Assembly (NCBI GenBank): GCA_011364965.1
Contig: RDOB01000008.1
Location: 55,468 to 119,467, forward strand
DNA length: 64,000 nucleotides
DNA from: Candidatus Heimdallarchaeota archaeon
GTDB lineage: Archaea > Asgardarchaeota > Heimdallarchaeia > Hodarchaeales > Hodarchaeaceae
Direction: 5' to 3'
Positions within the stretch are counted from its first letter, which is position 1. Each line of letters opens with the position of its first letter. A program made the position numbers and the translations under genes. Below the pieces are notes generated by a model, which worked only from the letters and a program-made list of their open reading frames with translations, made no database searches and was not told the DNA's origin. Positions 24,783 to 34,882 of the stretch are shown here, in pieces.

Positions 24783-25679
24783 TTATTCCTGAGTAAAATG
24801 GGTTTGAATTACTTTAGCTGCTCCAGCAAATCTGTAGATTAATTTCATCAACTTAATCGTGAATGCAATGAAGTCCTGATTAATAACTTGAAGAACAGTA
24901 ATATCTTCTGGATCCGTTTCGGATTGAAGGTAAAGAAATGCCATAGCATTAGATGTGGCAGGGTCAATCAATAATACATTTGGACGAGTAAGCAATAATT
25001 CTCCAAACAATTGTAAAATATCCCGAAATTCCTCAGGGATGAAATCAATAAATTGACTGAGATGTTCAAAACTGACTCCGGTTATATTCTTTGCTAATAA
25101 TTCTCTATATTTATCTGGCAACTGATCTACTTCTTCATCCAGCATGATGAGTTTAATATCCACACCCCTCTCTTGAGCTTTAGTTAATGCTTCTAAGACT
25201 TGTTTTATAAAAACTGGAAACGCATTACTAATGATTTCAATTGACGCGTTTTCGATTTGTTCTCTAAGAATCCGAGTTATGTGACTTTGTCCTTTAATCA
25301 CCCATACTTGGTGTATTCCCTCGGATTCGTCCTTCAGAGTAGAAGTAAGATTTACAATGGTATCTGCAGATCTTGCTGCAGCATCATTTATGGGGCCAAC
25401 TAAATTTGAGCATAAATCTGTAATAATTTGATCAGGAGGAGAAATTAAACGGTATAGATTTGCAGTACCTTCAATTTTGGAAGTATTTACAATATCTCTC
25501 TCTTCAAGACCTTCTAGAACTTTATAAATCTTCGTACGAGGTACTTTAGATAGTTGAGCAATCTTAGGTGCATCTGCCTGGCTTCCAAGCTTTATTAATG
25601 CAATTAATGCCTTAGCTTCATTCAGTGTTAGCCCTAAAAGCTGAAGATCATCTAAAAGCGAATTCTCAATTATTTTCAT
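24783..25679 (-). CDS. TrmB-family transcriptional regulator
   Basis: With ATG 25679 the protein has 298 residues. Residues 8-75 are the winged-helix domain of TrmB (LLGLTLNEAKALIALIKLG, IAQLSKVPRTKIYKVLEGLE, RDIVNTSKIEG). The C-terminal part (QVWVIKGQSHITRILREQIE onward) is the PLD-like fold seen in TrmB effector domains, where sugars or other ligands bind. An upstream ATG at 25751 would add 24 residues that do not match the family, and AGGTTT lies 10 bases before 25679. It is divergent from an ABC exporter operon, which it probably controls together with its own gene through the palindrome at 25712-25734. Confidence 0.87.
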   Translation of the reverse strand: MKIIENSLLDDLQLLGLTLNEAKALIALIKLGSQADAPKIAQLSKVPRTKIYKVLEGLEERDIVNTSKIEGTANLYRLISPPDQIITDLCSNLVGPINDAAARSADTIVNLTSTLKDESEGIHQVWVIKGQSHITRILREQIENASIEIISNAFPVFIKQVLEALTKAQERGVDIKLIMLDEEVDQLPDKYRELLAKNITGVSFEHLSQFIDFIPEEFRDILQLFGELLLTRPNVLLIDPATSNAMAFLYLQSETDPEDITVLQVINQDFIAFTIKLMKLIYRFAGAAKVIQTHFTQE

Positions 25680-25711
25680 CAAATGAAACCTATTGTAATG
25701 AAACTTGATAT

Positions 25712-25746
25712 TGTTACTTACTGCATAAGTAACATTTTTAAATGTT
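25712..25746. promoter_or_regulatory. palindromic operator between regulator and exporter genes
   Basis: TGTTACTTA and TAAGTAACA (25712-25720 and 25726-25734) form a perfect 9-bp inverted repeat around CTGCA. A second palindrome, AACATTT-TT-AAATGTT, follows at 25731-25746 and on the minus strand holds a TATA-like TTTAAAAA. The first repeat lies where the regulator's transcript should start, 33 bases before its ATG. A likely TATA for the plus-strand operon is TTTATTATACATA at 25755-25767. Autorepression by the TrmB-like protein is the simplest reading. Confidence 0.6.
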
Positions 25747-25812
25747 CGCATCTATTTATTATACATATTTCTGTCTACACGATTATCTAAAATAGGAGTT
25801 GTTTCGTACATT

Positions 25813-26565
25813 ATGCCTCTTAATGATAAGAGACCTATTGATATAGAAATAAAGAATTTATCCAAGACATTTGGAGATGTTCAAGCTGTTAACCAGTTAG
25901 ATCTAACGATAAACCGAGGAGAAATCTTTTGTTTAGTGGGACCCAACGCGGCAGGCAAAACTACTACGATTCGCTTAATGCTTGGAATATTAAAACCAGA
26001 TTCAGGGTTAATTTCGGTGCGGGGATATAGTATTCCTAAGGAAAAGAAAAAACTTCGGAAAATTATGGGATATTTACCTCAACAACGGGCTTTATACGAT
26101 CTTCTAACTACTCGGGAAAACATTGAATTTTTCGCTCGTGCAAAAGGAGTTTCAAATAAGCGAGTGGTTAAGAATACTAATCAGCTGATTGAGAAACTGT
26201 CCTTAGAACCGCATATAGATAAACTCGCATATCTCCTTTCGGGTGGAACTCAACAAAGAACAGCTCTAGCTGCAGCTATGGTAAATGAACCTCAGATTGC
26301 ATTTTTGGATGAACCAACAGTTGGATTAGATCCTGTTCTTCGGAGAGAGTTCTGGGAATATTTTAGAGAAATTGCAAGAGAGCATGGAACAACAATTCTT
26401 GTGACTACGCATTATCTGAACGAAGCTGAGTGGGCTGATCGAGTGGGAGTGATGCGGAATGGTCGAATTATGGCAATAGATACCCCTGAAAAATTATTGG
26501 AACAAACTGGACAGCATAACATGGAGAATATGTTCTTTGAATTAATTAAGGGGGTTTCAGCATGA
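25813..26565 (+). CDS. ABC exporter ATPase (ABC-2 type, CcmA/DrrA-like)
   Basis: The 250-residue ATPase has Walker A GPNAAGKTTTIRL, Q-loop LPQQRALYDLLT, signature LSGGTQQRTALAAAM, Walker B IAFLDEPTVGLDP and H-loop TTHYLNEAEWADR, all intact and typical of the ABC-2 exporter class. Its stop overlaps the permease start by four bases (ATGA), so the two are translationally coupled. It would power export of a drug-like, lipid or polysaccharide substrate; the sequence does not show which. Confidence 0.92.
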   Translation: MPLNDKRPIDIEIKNLSKTFGDVQAVNQLDLTINRGEIFCLVGPNAAGKTTTIRLMLGILKPDSGLISVRGYSIPKEKKKLRKIMGYLPQQRALYDLLTTRENIEFFARAKGVSNKRVVKNTNQLIEKLSLEPHIDKLAYLLSGGTQQRTALAAAMVNEPQIAFLDEPTVGLDPVLRREFWEYFREIAREHGTTILVTTHYLNEAEWADRVGVMRNGRIMAIDTPEKLLEQTGQHNMENMFFELIKGVSA

Positions 26566-27692
26566 GATTTGCATATTTAATTGCCATTCGGCTATGGAAG
26601 CAGTTATCGCGTGATCGTCGAACGCTAGGTCTTGCAACAGTTGCCCCATTGCTTTTTGTGGTCCTCTTTGGAGTTGCATTTGGTGGTGAAATTGATCATG
26701 TCCCAGTAATAGTAATCAATCAGGATTCGGACGCAGAAATTGTGATCAAATTTGGTATTATAACAATTTTTGAGGAAAATGTATCCGCAATTGGTAATTC
26801 CATTGTTACTGCTTTAGACCTATCTTTGAAAGTCGATATCAATCAAGATTATACAGATTTCGAAACTGCTAAAGAAGAGGTCGTTAATAAACGTTATCGC
26901 TGTGCAATTCTTATTCCTGAGAACTTTACTTATAATATGGTGTCTCCATTAGGGGATAATATTTCCATCAGTTTATACCTGGATAATAGCGACCCTCAGA
27001 TTGCAGGTGTAGTTTTACAAGCAATAAGTGACGCTTTTCAGGATTCTGCAGGCAGCATCACCGTGGAATATGCGTATGGAGACGATCTAAGAACGATTGA
27101 CTTCTTTGGCCCTGCAATCATTGCATTTGGAGTTTTCTTCTTTGCATTTATTTTGGTGATTATGAACTTAATTGGAGAACGAAAGACTGGTACGCTTCCA
27201 CTCTTACTTCAGTGCCCCTTTGACAAAGGACAGATCATCCTTGGCTATTTATTTGCGTTTTCCTTACTCAGTGCTATCCAAACGACTGTAATTATCCTTT
27301 TTTCTAGTTTATTCTTTGGTATTACTTTTGGAACTTCGTTAGCACATTACATTTCCATTTATATCACCGCTATAGTACTCGGATGGACTGGTCTTGTTTT
27401 AGCCATCTTTCTCTCGTCCTTCGCTAGGTCAGAATTTCAAGCAGTTCAATTTATTCCAACTATAATCCTTCCAGTTATTTTACTGAGTGGAATCATCATT
27501 CCTTTGGATCAAATCCCTGAAGTCATACGGTGGGTAGCTTATTTACTTCCAACAACATATGGAGTGAGCTTATTACGGGCAATATCTATCGAAGGGGTGT
27601 TATTAAACATTTTTAGCTTCGAATTCTTATTTCAAATCTTTTTTTTTGTAGTATTCTTATTAGGTTCAAGAATTTCCTTGAGAGAGACGTGA
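26562..27692 (+). CDS. ABC-2 type exporter permease
   Basis: The 376-residue protein has one helix near the N-terminus, an extracytoplasmic loop of about 150 residues (HVPVIVINQDSDAE to AYGDDLRTIDFF), and five C-terminal helices with GERKTGTLPLLLQCPFDKGQ after helix 2. This is the YhgE/DrrB-like ABC-2 layout. PTIILPVILLSGIIIPLDQI is the family's re-entrant helix region. It pairs with the ATPase directly upstream. Confidence 0.9.
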   Translation: MRFAYLIAIRLWKQLSRDRRTLGLATVAPLLFVVLFGVAFGGEIDHVPVIVINQDSDAEIVIKFGIITIFEENVSAIGNSIVTALDLSLKVDINQDYTDFETAKEEVVNKRYRCAILIPENFTYNMVSPLGDNISISLYLDNSDPQIAGVVLQAISDAFQDSAGSITVEYAYGDDLRTIDFFGPAIIAFGVFFFAFILVIMNLIGERKTGTLPLLLQCPFDKGQIILGYLFAFSLLSAIQTTVIILFSSLFFGITFGTSLAHYISIYITAIVLGWTGLVLAIFLSSFARSEFQAVQFIPTIILPVILLSGIIIPLDQIPEVIRWVAYLLPTTYGVSLLRAISIEGVLLNIFSFEFLFQIFFFVVFLLGSRISLRET

Positions 27693-27702
27693 GAACACTC
27701 AG

Positions 27703-28635
27703 ATGACTGCAGAAGATAAAAATATTAGAATTTTAGTTTTAGGAGGAACAGGCCATTATGGACAGCATATCGTTAGGGCTTTACTAGCCAAAGAAGTAGC
27801 TGTTCGGGTTTTGTCTCGTAATAAAGAAAAAGCGTTGAAAATTCTTGGAGAAAATTATAACCTTGAAATCATTGAGGGGGATATTCTCAATGAAGAGATG
27901 GTTCGTAAAAGCTTAGAGAGGGTTACAGCAATAATTATTGCAATTTCTGCATTTAATAGAAAATCCATTCGTCAATTACGTTTAATAGAGAGAGACGCGG
28001 TTCTCAATCTTTTTCAACTAGCAAGAGGAGCCAAGATCAATCGAATTGTGTACATCTCTGTGTACGAAAAACCTGTACCTGAAACAAAAATGGAAACAGG
28101 TAGAATAAAACTTGAAGTAGAGGATACATTAGAACGTTCTACCTTCGATTACACCATACTTGGAGCTCCACCTTCAATTGAAATATTCTTTTCATTGATT
28201 CGAGGAGGTACTCTGCGAGTTCCAGGAGGAGGCCCATCTGCATTACCAAACATTTCTCCTATTGATCTTGGAGAAATTGCAGCTCAAGCTGCTCTTCGCT
28301 CAAATTTACCCCAAAAGCGATATCGATTGACAAGTCCATCAGCACCTTCCTTTCCTGAAGCAGCAAGACGAATTTCTGATGAAATAGGACGAAACATTCC
28401 CTTTAGGAAAATTCCTCTCTTTCCATTCAAGATAATAGCTAAGCTAGCAGGTTTCTTAAAACCAGTAATGCCCTATACAGCCCAGTTACTCCCTTTCATT
28501 CTCTTACTTAATGATTTTGAATCCGAGGTTAAATTACAGACAATTACCGATTATCAAATCCTTCAAGAAACTTTTAACTTCGTTCCTCACACTTTGGAAG
28601 ATCATGCCAAGCTCTGGGCTGAAAGAGGCAATTAA
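27703..28635 (+). CDS. NmrA-like atypical SDR, NAD(P)-binding
   Basis: The 310-residue protein starts IRILVLGGTGHYGQHIVRAL, a Rossmann GxxGxxG nucleotide site, followed by VRVLSRNKEKA (the Arg suggests NADP(H)) and EIIEGDILNEEMV. The rest fits NmrA/complex-I NDUFA9-like atypical short-chain dehydrogenases, which often lack the active-site Tyr-x-x-x-Lys. It may act as an oxidoreductase or a redox sensor. It begins 10 bases after the ABC-2 permease, so it shares the operon and probably the TrmB-type control. Confidence 0.83.
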   Translation: MTAEDKNIRILVLGGTGHYGQHIVRALLAKEVAVRVLSRNKEKALKILGENYNLEIIEGDILNEEMVRKSLERVTAIIIAISAFNRKSIRQLRLIERDAVLNLFQLARGAKINRIVYISVYEKPVPETKMETGRIKLEVEDTLERSTFDYTILGAPPSIEIFFSLIRGGTLRVPGGGPSALPNISPIDLGEIAAQAALRSNLPQKRYRLTSPSAPSFPEAARRISDEIGRNIPFRKIPLFPFKIIAKLAGFLKPVMPYTAQLLPFILLLNDFESEVKLQTITDYQILQETFNFVPHTLEDHAKLWAERGN

Positions 28636-29196
28636 AGTTAATAATTCTTCTATTTTTCTGAAATTTTCATGCATTCACAAGCATATGGGATTTTTGGGTT
28701 GTATTCTTTCAGATATGAATGTTCAGAAGAAAAATTAACCAATTTTTTTAATTTTTTGAATATTTATTAGAAGAATTTATTTTTAGAAAGTTCTTTTCCA
28801 TTAATGAGGATTTAAGCGGTTTTACATGTCACATTAGGTACCTTTCGATCCATTTCTCCCCTGTTACTCAATTTCTATTATCGTACACCGATAAAGTGAA
28901 TTTATCTTTTTCCTTATATGATTAAATTATTACTTATCCCCTTTTCGCAGAAGCTTTCGATGAAGAAGATAAGAATTGGAAAAAAGGTGAGAATTCTCGT
29001 TAAATGGAGTTCTCGATGCCCTTAAGCTTGAATGAGTAAAAAAGGGTTGTTTTCAATTTTGTTTCTCGTTGTTTCTTACTTTATAATGCGACCTAGTAAC
29101 TTTATCCGAACTAATTATCGAGTAAACTTCAAATAGATTTATTACAATATCATCATGTAATTAAGCGGATACCATGTTTTTACCGAGCTGAATAGA
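28636..29196. other. 561-base intergenic region
   Basis: No convincing gene is present. T-rich stretches just after the NmrA-like gene (TTTTTTTAATTTTTT near 28743-28757) could end its transcript. Near the right end CTTTATAATGCG at about 29080-29091 looks like an archaeal TATA box for the large surface-protein gene that follows. Small open frames here show no ribosome site or recognisable product. Confidence 0.5.
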
Positions 29197-32100
29197 TTGC
29201 TTTATTGTAAAGTCGACAAAAAGCGTTCTCTCATGTTTACGTGTCTCTTATTTAGCGTCATAGCGCTCTCTTTCTTTACTTTATTTAATAATATATCATT
29301 AATTAACAACCCAACTATTTTTTCTGCTCCTTCGACTCTATCAGATACTACTGATACACAAAATTGGGAGAACCTTAAGAATTTTCCTCTATTTTCAGTT
29401 CAACCTTTTCAAAAGCCTCAAATTCTATTTATAGTAGATGATTCTCAGACTTTAAGCCCAGAGAGAGATATTTCATTCTTCAATTTTATGAGTACAACAT
29501 TAAATTATAATGTTACTTATCATGATGCGAATAATTCCTATCAGTATGGAAATTTTGACGCTATTGTCATTTCAAGCTCCGTTGGAGAAGCTGCAGCAAC
29601 AATTAGTTCATTAATAAACGCAGAAATTCCAATTCTAACAATGCAAGGAGGACATTATGATGAATTCAAGCTAGGAGATTTCTATAGTATCAAAGATACA
29701 TCAAAATTCTACATTTATGATGGAGATCATTATGTATCTGAAAACCTTAATGCTAAATCCATATTTGCTGTTTATAATGACGAAATGCCTGTAAGCTATA
29801 TTCAAAATTATAATCCCATTCCAGTAGGTGTAGAAATTAATCTTATTGCAGTTCGATCTGATAAACAAGGGAATTTTTATTGGCCAAGTGACGCTACATG
29901 GGTAGTCCTAGATAAGGGAAAAAGTGCATGGGATTTTTCATTAGCTCCAGAACGGAGAGCTTTTTGGGGAGCAGGATGGGGTTCTTCAATGTCATCTAAT
30001 GGATGGAATAACTGGAATAGAACCTTAAGTTGGTTATTGTACAATGAGATTCCTGGAAATGCCACGATTAATGTTGAGGTAACAGACTTAGATGAAAAAT
30101 TGGTTTCTGATGCGCGTGTGATTCTAACAAATTCGAAAAATCAAAAATATTTCTGGATTCAAAATACAACCAGCTTAGGCTTAGCAACATTCAATGATAT
30201 TCCCTTTGGATACTATAATATCACTATAGAATATGAAGATACAATCAATACCGAACTACAGCTTCTAGAGGTCGCAGGAGAACGTACTTTTGATATCGAA
30301 CCTGATTTGTATTATTCTGTACAAATAGCAGAATATAGTGATAATACACCCCCAATGATTCTGGATGTCCAATTTATAACGAAAAATAGTACATTTTTGA
30401 CAAATGTATATGATGAAAGCACAATTTCTTCAGTTAATCTGAGTTTAATGATAAGAAACTCTACAGATGAAGAAATTTTACGAGATTCATCCTATTTTAT
30501 GGTTTCATTGAATGGATTTCATTATTTCAACGATACAGCATTAATAGGAATTCCAAATTCAGGAATTAATGTTGTTTATAATATATCAGCAATTGATGTC
30601 GCAGGGAATATAAAAGTCTCAAATAACCTCTTTTTTACCTTAGGAGATACTACTGCTCCAATAGTTCATGATTATAATGTATCAGATCATGAAGATGGTT
30701 CTTTACTTTTTTATGCAAATGTAACGGATGAAGAAAGCCTTGTTCAACAAGTTGTATTACGAATTAATAATTCTTATTATTATATGTCATTAAATTCCTC
30801 TGGTTTTTGGATTTTCGAAACTTTTGCTTATTACAATATATTATTGAATTATTCTATCCACGCAGCTATTGATAGTGTGGGAAATGAAAATAATGATACA
30901 ATCCATCCGAAATATGGTCTGGTTATTCCCCAGGATTCATTTAATCCAATTATATACGATCTAAGCCATAATTTAACAGAGGATCATGAAAAAGGATTTG
31001 TGGTTTTTCATGCCACAGTGGAAGAAACAAATATTTTTCAAAGTGGAGTAGATCGTAGTAGCATTATGATTCTTCTCTCAATCTATAATGGTACTTGGGA
31101 AAATACTTCTTGGCCACTGTATGCTATTGGAGAAATTACTTATGAATTTGAATACACATTCAACTTCAACGATACCGTGGTTTATCGAATAATGGCAGCT
31201 GATAATGCGGGTAATATTAATTGGGGATATGAGCATATCGCTGTAATTGGAGATAATAGTATGCCCCAAATAAGTTTTGATGCTCACGAATTTGGCAACG
31301 GATCAGTTCAGTTCACTTCTACTGTTGTAGATTGGCCAAATAATGAAACAGAAGTCACGCTTTATTATACACAGGATTATTTTGGGACTTGGGATAGTTC
31401 CTCAATGATACTGGTTGATGACAATACATACATTGAATTAATTCACAATTTTGATTATAGACTTCAGTATGTTTGGTTTTATGCCACAGCTATTGATGCT
31501 GCATCAAATCTTGTTGAAATTACTCCTGATCTATATCAAAAAACCGAGTTGAGTGATACAATCAGTCCAGAGGTTTATTTCGTCATAGAAAATTCAACCA
31601 CGATCGATGGAAAAATAAAAATTACTTCTTGGGCGATAGATCCTTATGGGGATACTCGGGATATAAATAACACATTTTACATTTCTTTTACTCAACAAGG
31701 AACCACCACACAATTTGAAATGATCTATGACTCATTTTATTTTTATAATTTTGATCATATCTTTAATTTTGGGGAAGAAATTAGTATTGAAGTATGGACT
31801 ATAGATAATGCAGGTAATATGGGTATAAAAAATCGATCATTTATAATAGGAGATTTCTCAGCTCCCAAGATTATCAACATGGGAATTGATGAATATCAAA
31901 ATGGCACAGTAACATTTTGGGCTGAAGTAATTGAATACGCTTCGGGAAGTGGACTTCCAAGCGATCAATCATCAGTACGACTTGAATATGTCTTTATCTC
32001 AAAATATAACATTACAATGACAAAGAATATGTTAGAGAACCTCTATACGTATACCGTTTCAGGCTTTGTTCCTGGTAATGCGTTTAACTATCGAATTAGT

Positions 32101-33600
32101 GCTTTTGATAACTGTAATAATACTGCGATTACAAATTGGAATATGGAAATTATTGAAGATGCCTCACCACCGATAATTTATGAATTTGGATATTATGAAA
32201 CTCTTATTAATCATTCATTCACTCAGTTAGATTTCTGGGTAAAAGCTGAAGATAATTTTGGTCCAATTGTTCGCGCAGACATCACAATTAATTACTTGGA
32301 TGGAATCTCTTGGGTAGATATTAATGGCGTGATGGAGATTACAGGAGAAGAATATGTATATTCAATCAGTTTACATTGCAATTGTACTTTTAATTATTCA
32401 ATCCATATTTATGACGCAAAGCCGAATTTAGTGGAGATAGGAGATTCTAGCTTGAGAACATACTGGGGACCGGTTATTATTGAATCGAAAATTATACAAA
32501 GAGGAAAGAATGAGATACTGATATGGGCAAACATCACAGACTGGGGATCAGGAGTAGGAGAAGTTATTCTGGAATATAACTACGAAACTCAAGGAAATGG
32601 AGGCGGTAAGGGAGCTGAACTTCAAATAGAGACAATACCCATGGCTTACAATGGGAGTTTATTTATTGCTACATTACAATTTTCTGAAAGTGGAACGATT
32701 TTATGGACAATAATTGCTAGGGATGGATCAAACACGTTGATAACCTCCTATTCTGCTCCACAGCCGTTCTTTGTTTCTTTACCTCTACAAACAATAACCT
32801 GGGAAGAAGTTTTACCTATAATTATTGGAGGAGTAAGCATCCCTCTAATAATTGTTTTAGCTGTTGTTGGTATTCGACGTAAGCAACAACGCAAAGCGCT
32901 GGCCAAGAAACAAAGAGATAAAGAAATAGCTCAACAATTTTCTGATATATTGAGTATTAGATCAATCATTTGCCGAAATAAATTTGGATTACCCTTTTAC
33001 ACAGAGAATTTTATAACTCAGACTCAAGATTTGGATTTAACAGCGGGATTAACCTCAGCAGTCAGTAATCTTGTTACAGAAGTATCTCAACGAGCTTTGA
33101 AAAAAGGAGAATTCGACCTTCTGGAAAGAGAAGGCTTTAGCATCTTATCCCATCACGGTGAGTATTCTACTATTAGTATAGTATCAGAAGGAAGACTAAG
33201 TCCTTATATGAAAGGGAAAATTGTGCAGTTGCACGATACAATCGAAGTACGATATGATCAAGAAAATCTAAATGATCCATCAATGGGGGAGTACCCAGAA
33301 GAATTTCGAGGATTGATCTATAAATATTTGAATGTTGGACTATTAAGCAAATTAACACTTGATGTCAAGCGTTTGCAAGAGAAAGAAAAACAATTCAGTG
33401 AAAATGAACGAAAACAATTATATTACTTGACAGAACACCTTCCAAAGCAACAGAATGTTCAAATCGCATTTTATATAACAACTTTTACTTCTTCCCTCAC
33501 GAGTAAAGGAATTTCGCTCGTTAAAGCCTATAAGCTTCTGGAGAAATGCTTCCGTTTGAAAATTATTTATCCGATATCACTCGAACCAAGACTTAATTAA
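29197..33600 (+). CDS. giant surface receptor-like protein with cytoplasmic domain
   Basis: The 1467-residue protein has a basic n-region (KVDKKRSL), a signal helix, and a GATase-like/DUF4350-type segment at about 78-170 (ILFIVDDSQTLSPERDISFF, FDAIVISSSVGEA, IPILTMQGGHYDE). A carboxypeptidase-regulatory/CNA-like beta module follows near 290-370, then six to eight Ig-like repeats, each beginning with D-x-x-x-P-x-I and carrying AxDNAGN-type endings (AIDVAGN, AADNAGN, TIDNAGN). A membrane helix lies at about 1206-1228 (PIIIGGVSIPLIIVLAVVGI) and about 240 cytoplasmic residues follow. These begin with a helix, then ICRNKFGLPFYTENF, LTAGLTSAVSNLVTE and STISIVSEGRLSPYM, a pattern like longin or roadblock small-GTPase-regulator folds. 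The start is TTG; ATG 29233 would lose the basic n-region. Confidence 0.75.
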   Translation: MLYCKVDKKRSLMFTCLLFSVIALSFFTLFNNISLINNPTIFSAPSTLSDTTDTQNWENLKNFPLFSVQPFQKPQILFIVDDSQTLSPERDISFFNFMSTTLNYNVTYHDANNSYQYGNFDAIVISSSVGEAAATISSLINAEIPILTMQGGHYDEFKLGDFYSIKDTSKFYIYDGDHYVSENLNAKSIFAVYNDEMPVSYIQNYNPIPVGVEINLIAVRSDKQGNFYWPSDATWVVLDKGKSAWDFSLAPERRAFWGAGWGSSMSSNGWNNWNRTLSWLLYNEIPGNATINVEVTDLDEKLVSDARVILTNSKNQKYFWIQNTTSLGLATFNDIPFGYYNITIEYEDTINTELQLLEVAGERTFDIEPDLYYSVQIAEYSDNTPPMILDVQFITKNSTFLTNVYDESTISSVNLSLMIRNSTDEEILRDSSYFMVSLNGFHYFNDTALIGIPNSGINVVYNISAIDVAGNIKVSNNLFFTLGDTTAPIVHDYNVSDHEDGSLLFYANVTDEESLVQQVVLRINNSYYYMSLNSSGFWIFETFAYYNILLNYSIHAAIDSVGNENNDTIHPKYGLVIPQDSFNPIIYDLSHNLTEDHEKGFVVFHATVEETNIFQSGVDRSSIMILLSIYNGTWENTSWPLYAIGEITYEFEYTFNFNDTVVYRIMAADNAGNINWGYEHIAVIGDNSMPQISFDAHEFGNGSVQFTSTVVDWPNNETEVTLYYTQDYFGTWDSSSMILVDDNTYIELIHNFDYRLQYVWFYATAIDAASNLVEITPDLYQKTELSDTISPEVYFVIENSTTIDGKIKITSWAIDPYGDTRDINNTFYISFTQQGTTTQFEMIYDSFYFYNFDHIFNFGEEISIEVWTIDNAGNMGIKNRSFIIGDFSAPKIINMGIDEYQNGTVTFWAEVIEYASGSGLPSDQSSVRLEYVFISKYNITMTKNMLENLYTYTVSGFVPGNAFNYRISAFDNCNNTAITNWNMEIIEDASPPIIYEFGYYETLINHSFTQLDFWVKAEDNFGPIVRADITINYLDGISWVDINGVMEITGEEYVYSISLHCNCTFNYSIHIYDAKPNLVEIGDSSLRTYWGPVIIESKIIQRGKNEILIWANITDWGSGVGEVILEYNYETQGNGGGKGAELQIETIPMAYNGSLFIATLQFSESGTILWTIIARDGSNTLITSYSAPQPFFVSLPLQTITWEEVLPIIIGGVSIPLIIVLAVVGIRRKQQRKALAKKQRDKEIAQQFSDILSIRSIICRNKFGLPFYTENFITQTQDLDLTAGLTSAVSNLVTEVSQRALKKGEFDLLEREGFSILSHHGEYSTISIVSEGRLSPYMKGKIVQLHDTIEVRYDQENLNDPSMGEYPEEFRGLIYKYLNVGLLSKLTLDVKRLQEKEKQFSENERKQLYYLTEHLPKQQNVQIAFYITTFTSSLTSKGISLVKAYKLLEKCFRLKIIYPISLEPRLN

Positions 33601-33623
33601 TTCATGACAAAAGGAAGATTGAA

Positions 33624-34712
33624 TTAGGAATTCCTTCTAGGAAAAATTCCAAATGTCCTCCCAATTTCTAGACTATATGCAATGGAATGGTTTGTAATTA
33701 TACCTAATAGATTGCAGGGAGCCTCGGTGCTAACAACTGGGATTAGTCGCGTCCGTTCTTTCATCATGATTTTATAAGCATCAAAAGCTGAATTCTCTGA
33801 CATAATTGATAGTGGCTTAATGTGTAAATCCCCCACACGTGTAATTTGACGGGCTTCTGGAGGAATTTTAAGAAGCTGGTCCCAAGTTACAACTCCAAGA
33901 AGTGAATTTTCGGTGCAAATAACCAAATCTTTAACTTGAGCTTGAAACATTAAATCTAATGCCTGAGACAATTGCATATTTGGAGAAACAGTCAACACAT
34001 TTTCTCGATCTAGCATAACATCACCCACGCGTAGAGGCTTTAAAATACTTGAAATTCGAGCTGTGTACACTTCTTGGGAGGCTCCGAGATAAATAAATAC
34101 ACCAATAACAGTCAACCAAAAATTTCCCAAAAATCCAGAGAATATCATGAGTAGAGCAAAAAATCGTCCAATTGTTGCTGCATTTTCAGTAGCTAAAACA
34201 AAATCCTTTCGAAAATAAGTAAGAAAAGCTCGTAATACCCGACCACCATCCATAGGGAAAGCAGGAATGAGATTGAAGCCAGCTAAAACAAGATTTAGAA
34301 CCCCCACGTCAAAAAATACAAAACCAGTCCATACAAATAATGGAATAGTCGAAAATGAAAGTGGATAGATAAAATGTATACCTAAAGCTAAGAGTCCGAT
34401 AATAATACTAGTGAATGGACCAATTAAAGCAATCCTTGCCTCAACTCTAGGATTTTCAGGAATGTCTTCAATTTGCGCTGCGCCTCCAATTGGATACAAA
34501 ATAATTTTCCTAACTGGTATATTGTAGTGTTGAGCCATGATTGAATGGGCTAATTCATGGAGAACAACCGATAAAAACAGAATCCCAAATAAAAGTGTGG
34601 GATATATAACTGGATAAGTCAAAATAACCAATAATCCAAGTAATCCAATGAATGTCAAGTGAAGTTCAATTGGAATTCCCCTAATTCGTATAATAGTAAA
34701 TGAGTACTTCAT
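33624..34712 (-). CDS. M50 site-2-type metalloprotease with CBS pair
   Basis: The 362-residue membrane protein has the zinc motif HELAH in LSVVLHELAHSIMAQHY (about residues 44-60) and the third ligand in NLIPAFPMDGGRVLRA (about 147-162), both within membrane helices. Two CBS domains follow (VGDVMLDRENVLTVSPNM, LGVVTWDQLL, then VGDLHIKPLSIM, LLGIITNHSI). This is the SpoIVFB/Rip3-like class of intramembrane proteases regulated by nucleotide binding to CBS. It would cleave single-span membrane proteins; the substrate is unknown. The gene is convergent with the giant surface protein, 23 bases away. Confidence 0.92.
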   Translation of the reverse strand: MKYSFTIIRIRGIPIELHLTFIGLLGLLVILTYPVIYPTLLFGILFLSVVLHELAHSIMAQHYNIPVRKIILYPIGGAAQIEDIPENPRVEARIALIGPFTSIIIGLLALGIHFIYPLSFSTIPLFVWTGFVFFDVGVLNLVLAGFNLIPAFPMDGGRVLRAFLTYFRKDFVLATENAATIGRFFALLMIFSGFLGNFWLTVIGVFIYLGASQEVYTARISSILKPLRVGDVMLDRENVLTVSPNMQLSQALDLMFQAQVKDLVICTENSLLGVVTWDQLLKIPPEARQITRVGDLHIKPLSIMSENSAFDAYKIMMKERTRLIPVVSTEAPCNLLGIITNHSIAYSLEIGRTFGIFPRRNS

Positions 34713-34882
34713 ATATCTTCAATTAATAATTTGGTTTGAAAACCAATAAATTTGCCTCTAACATTGTCGTAAGGCAGTCATAATAAAAAAACGAATATTA
34801 AAAAAAGGACTTGATTTATAAGCTTCTAAAATATCTATATTTAATCCATCTTTTTGCCAAATAAGGAAGCTGCAATACCAAA

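Noticed and set aside
28511..28738. Open frame overlapping the end of the NmrA-like gene
   Set aside because: Most of it is a shadow of the real gene, and the rest runs into T-rich intergenic DNA.
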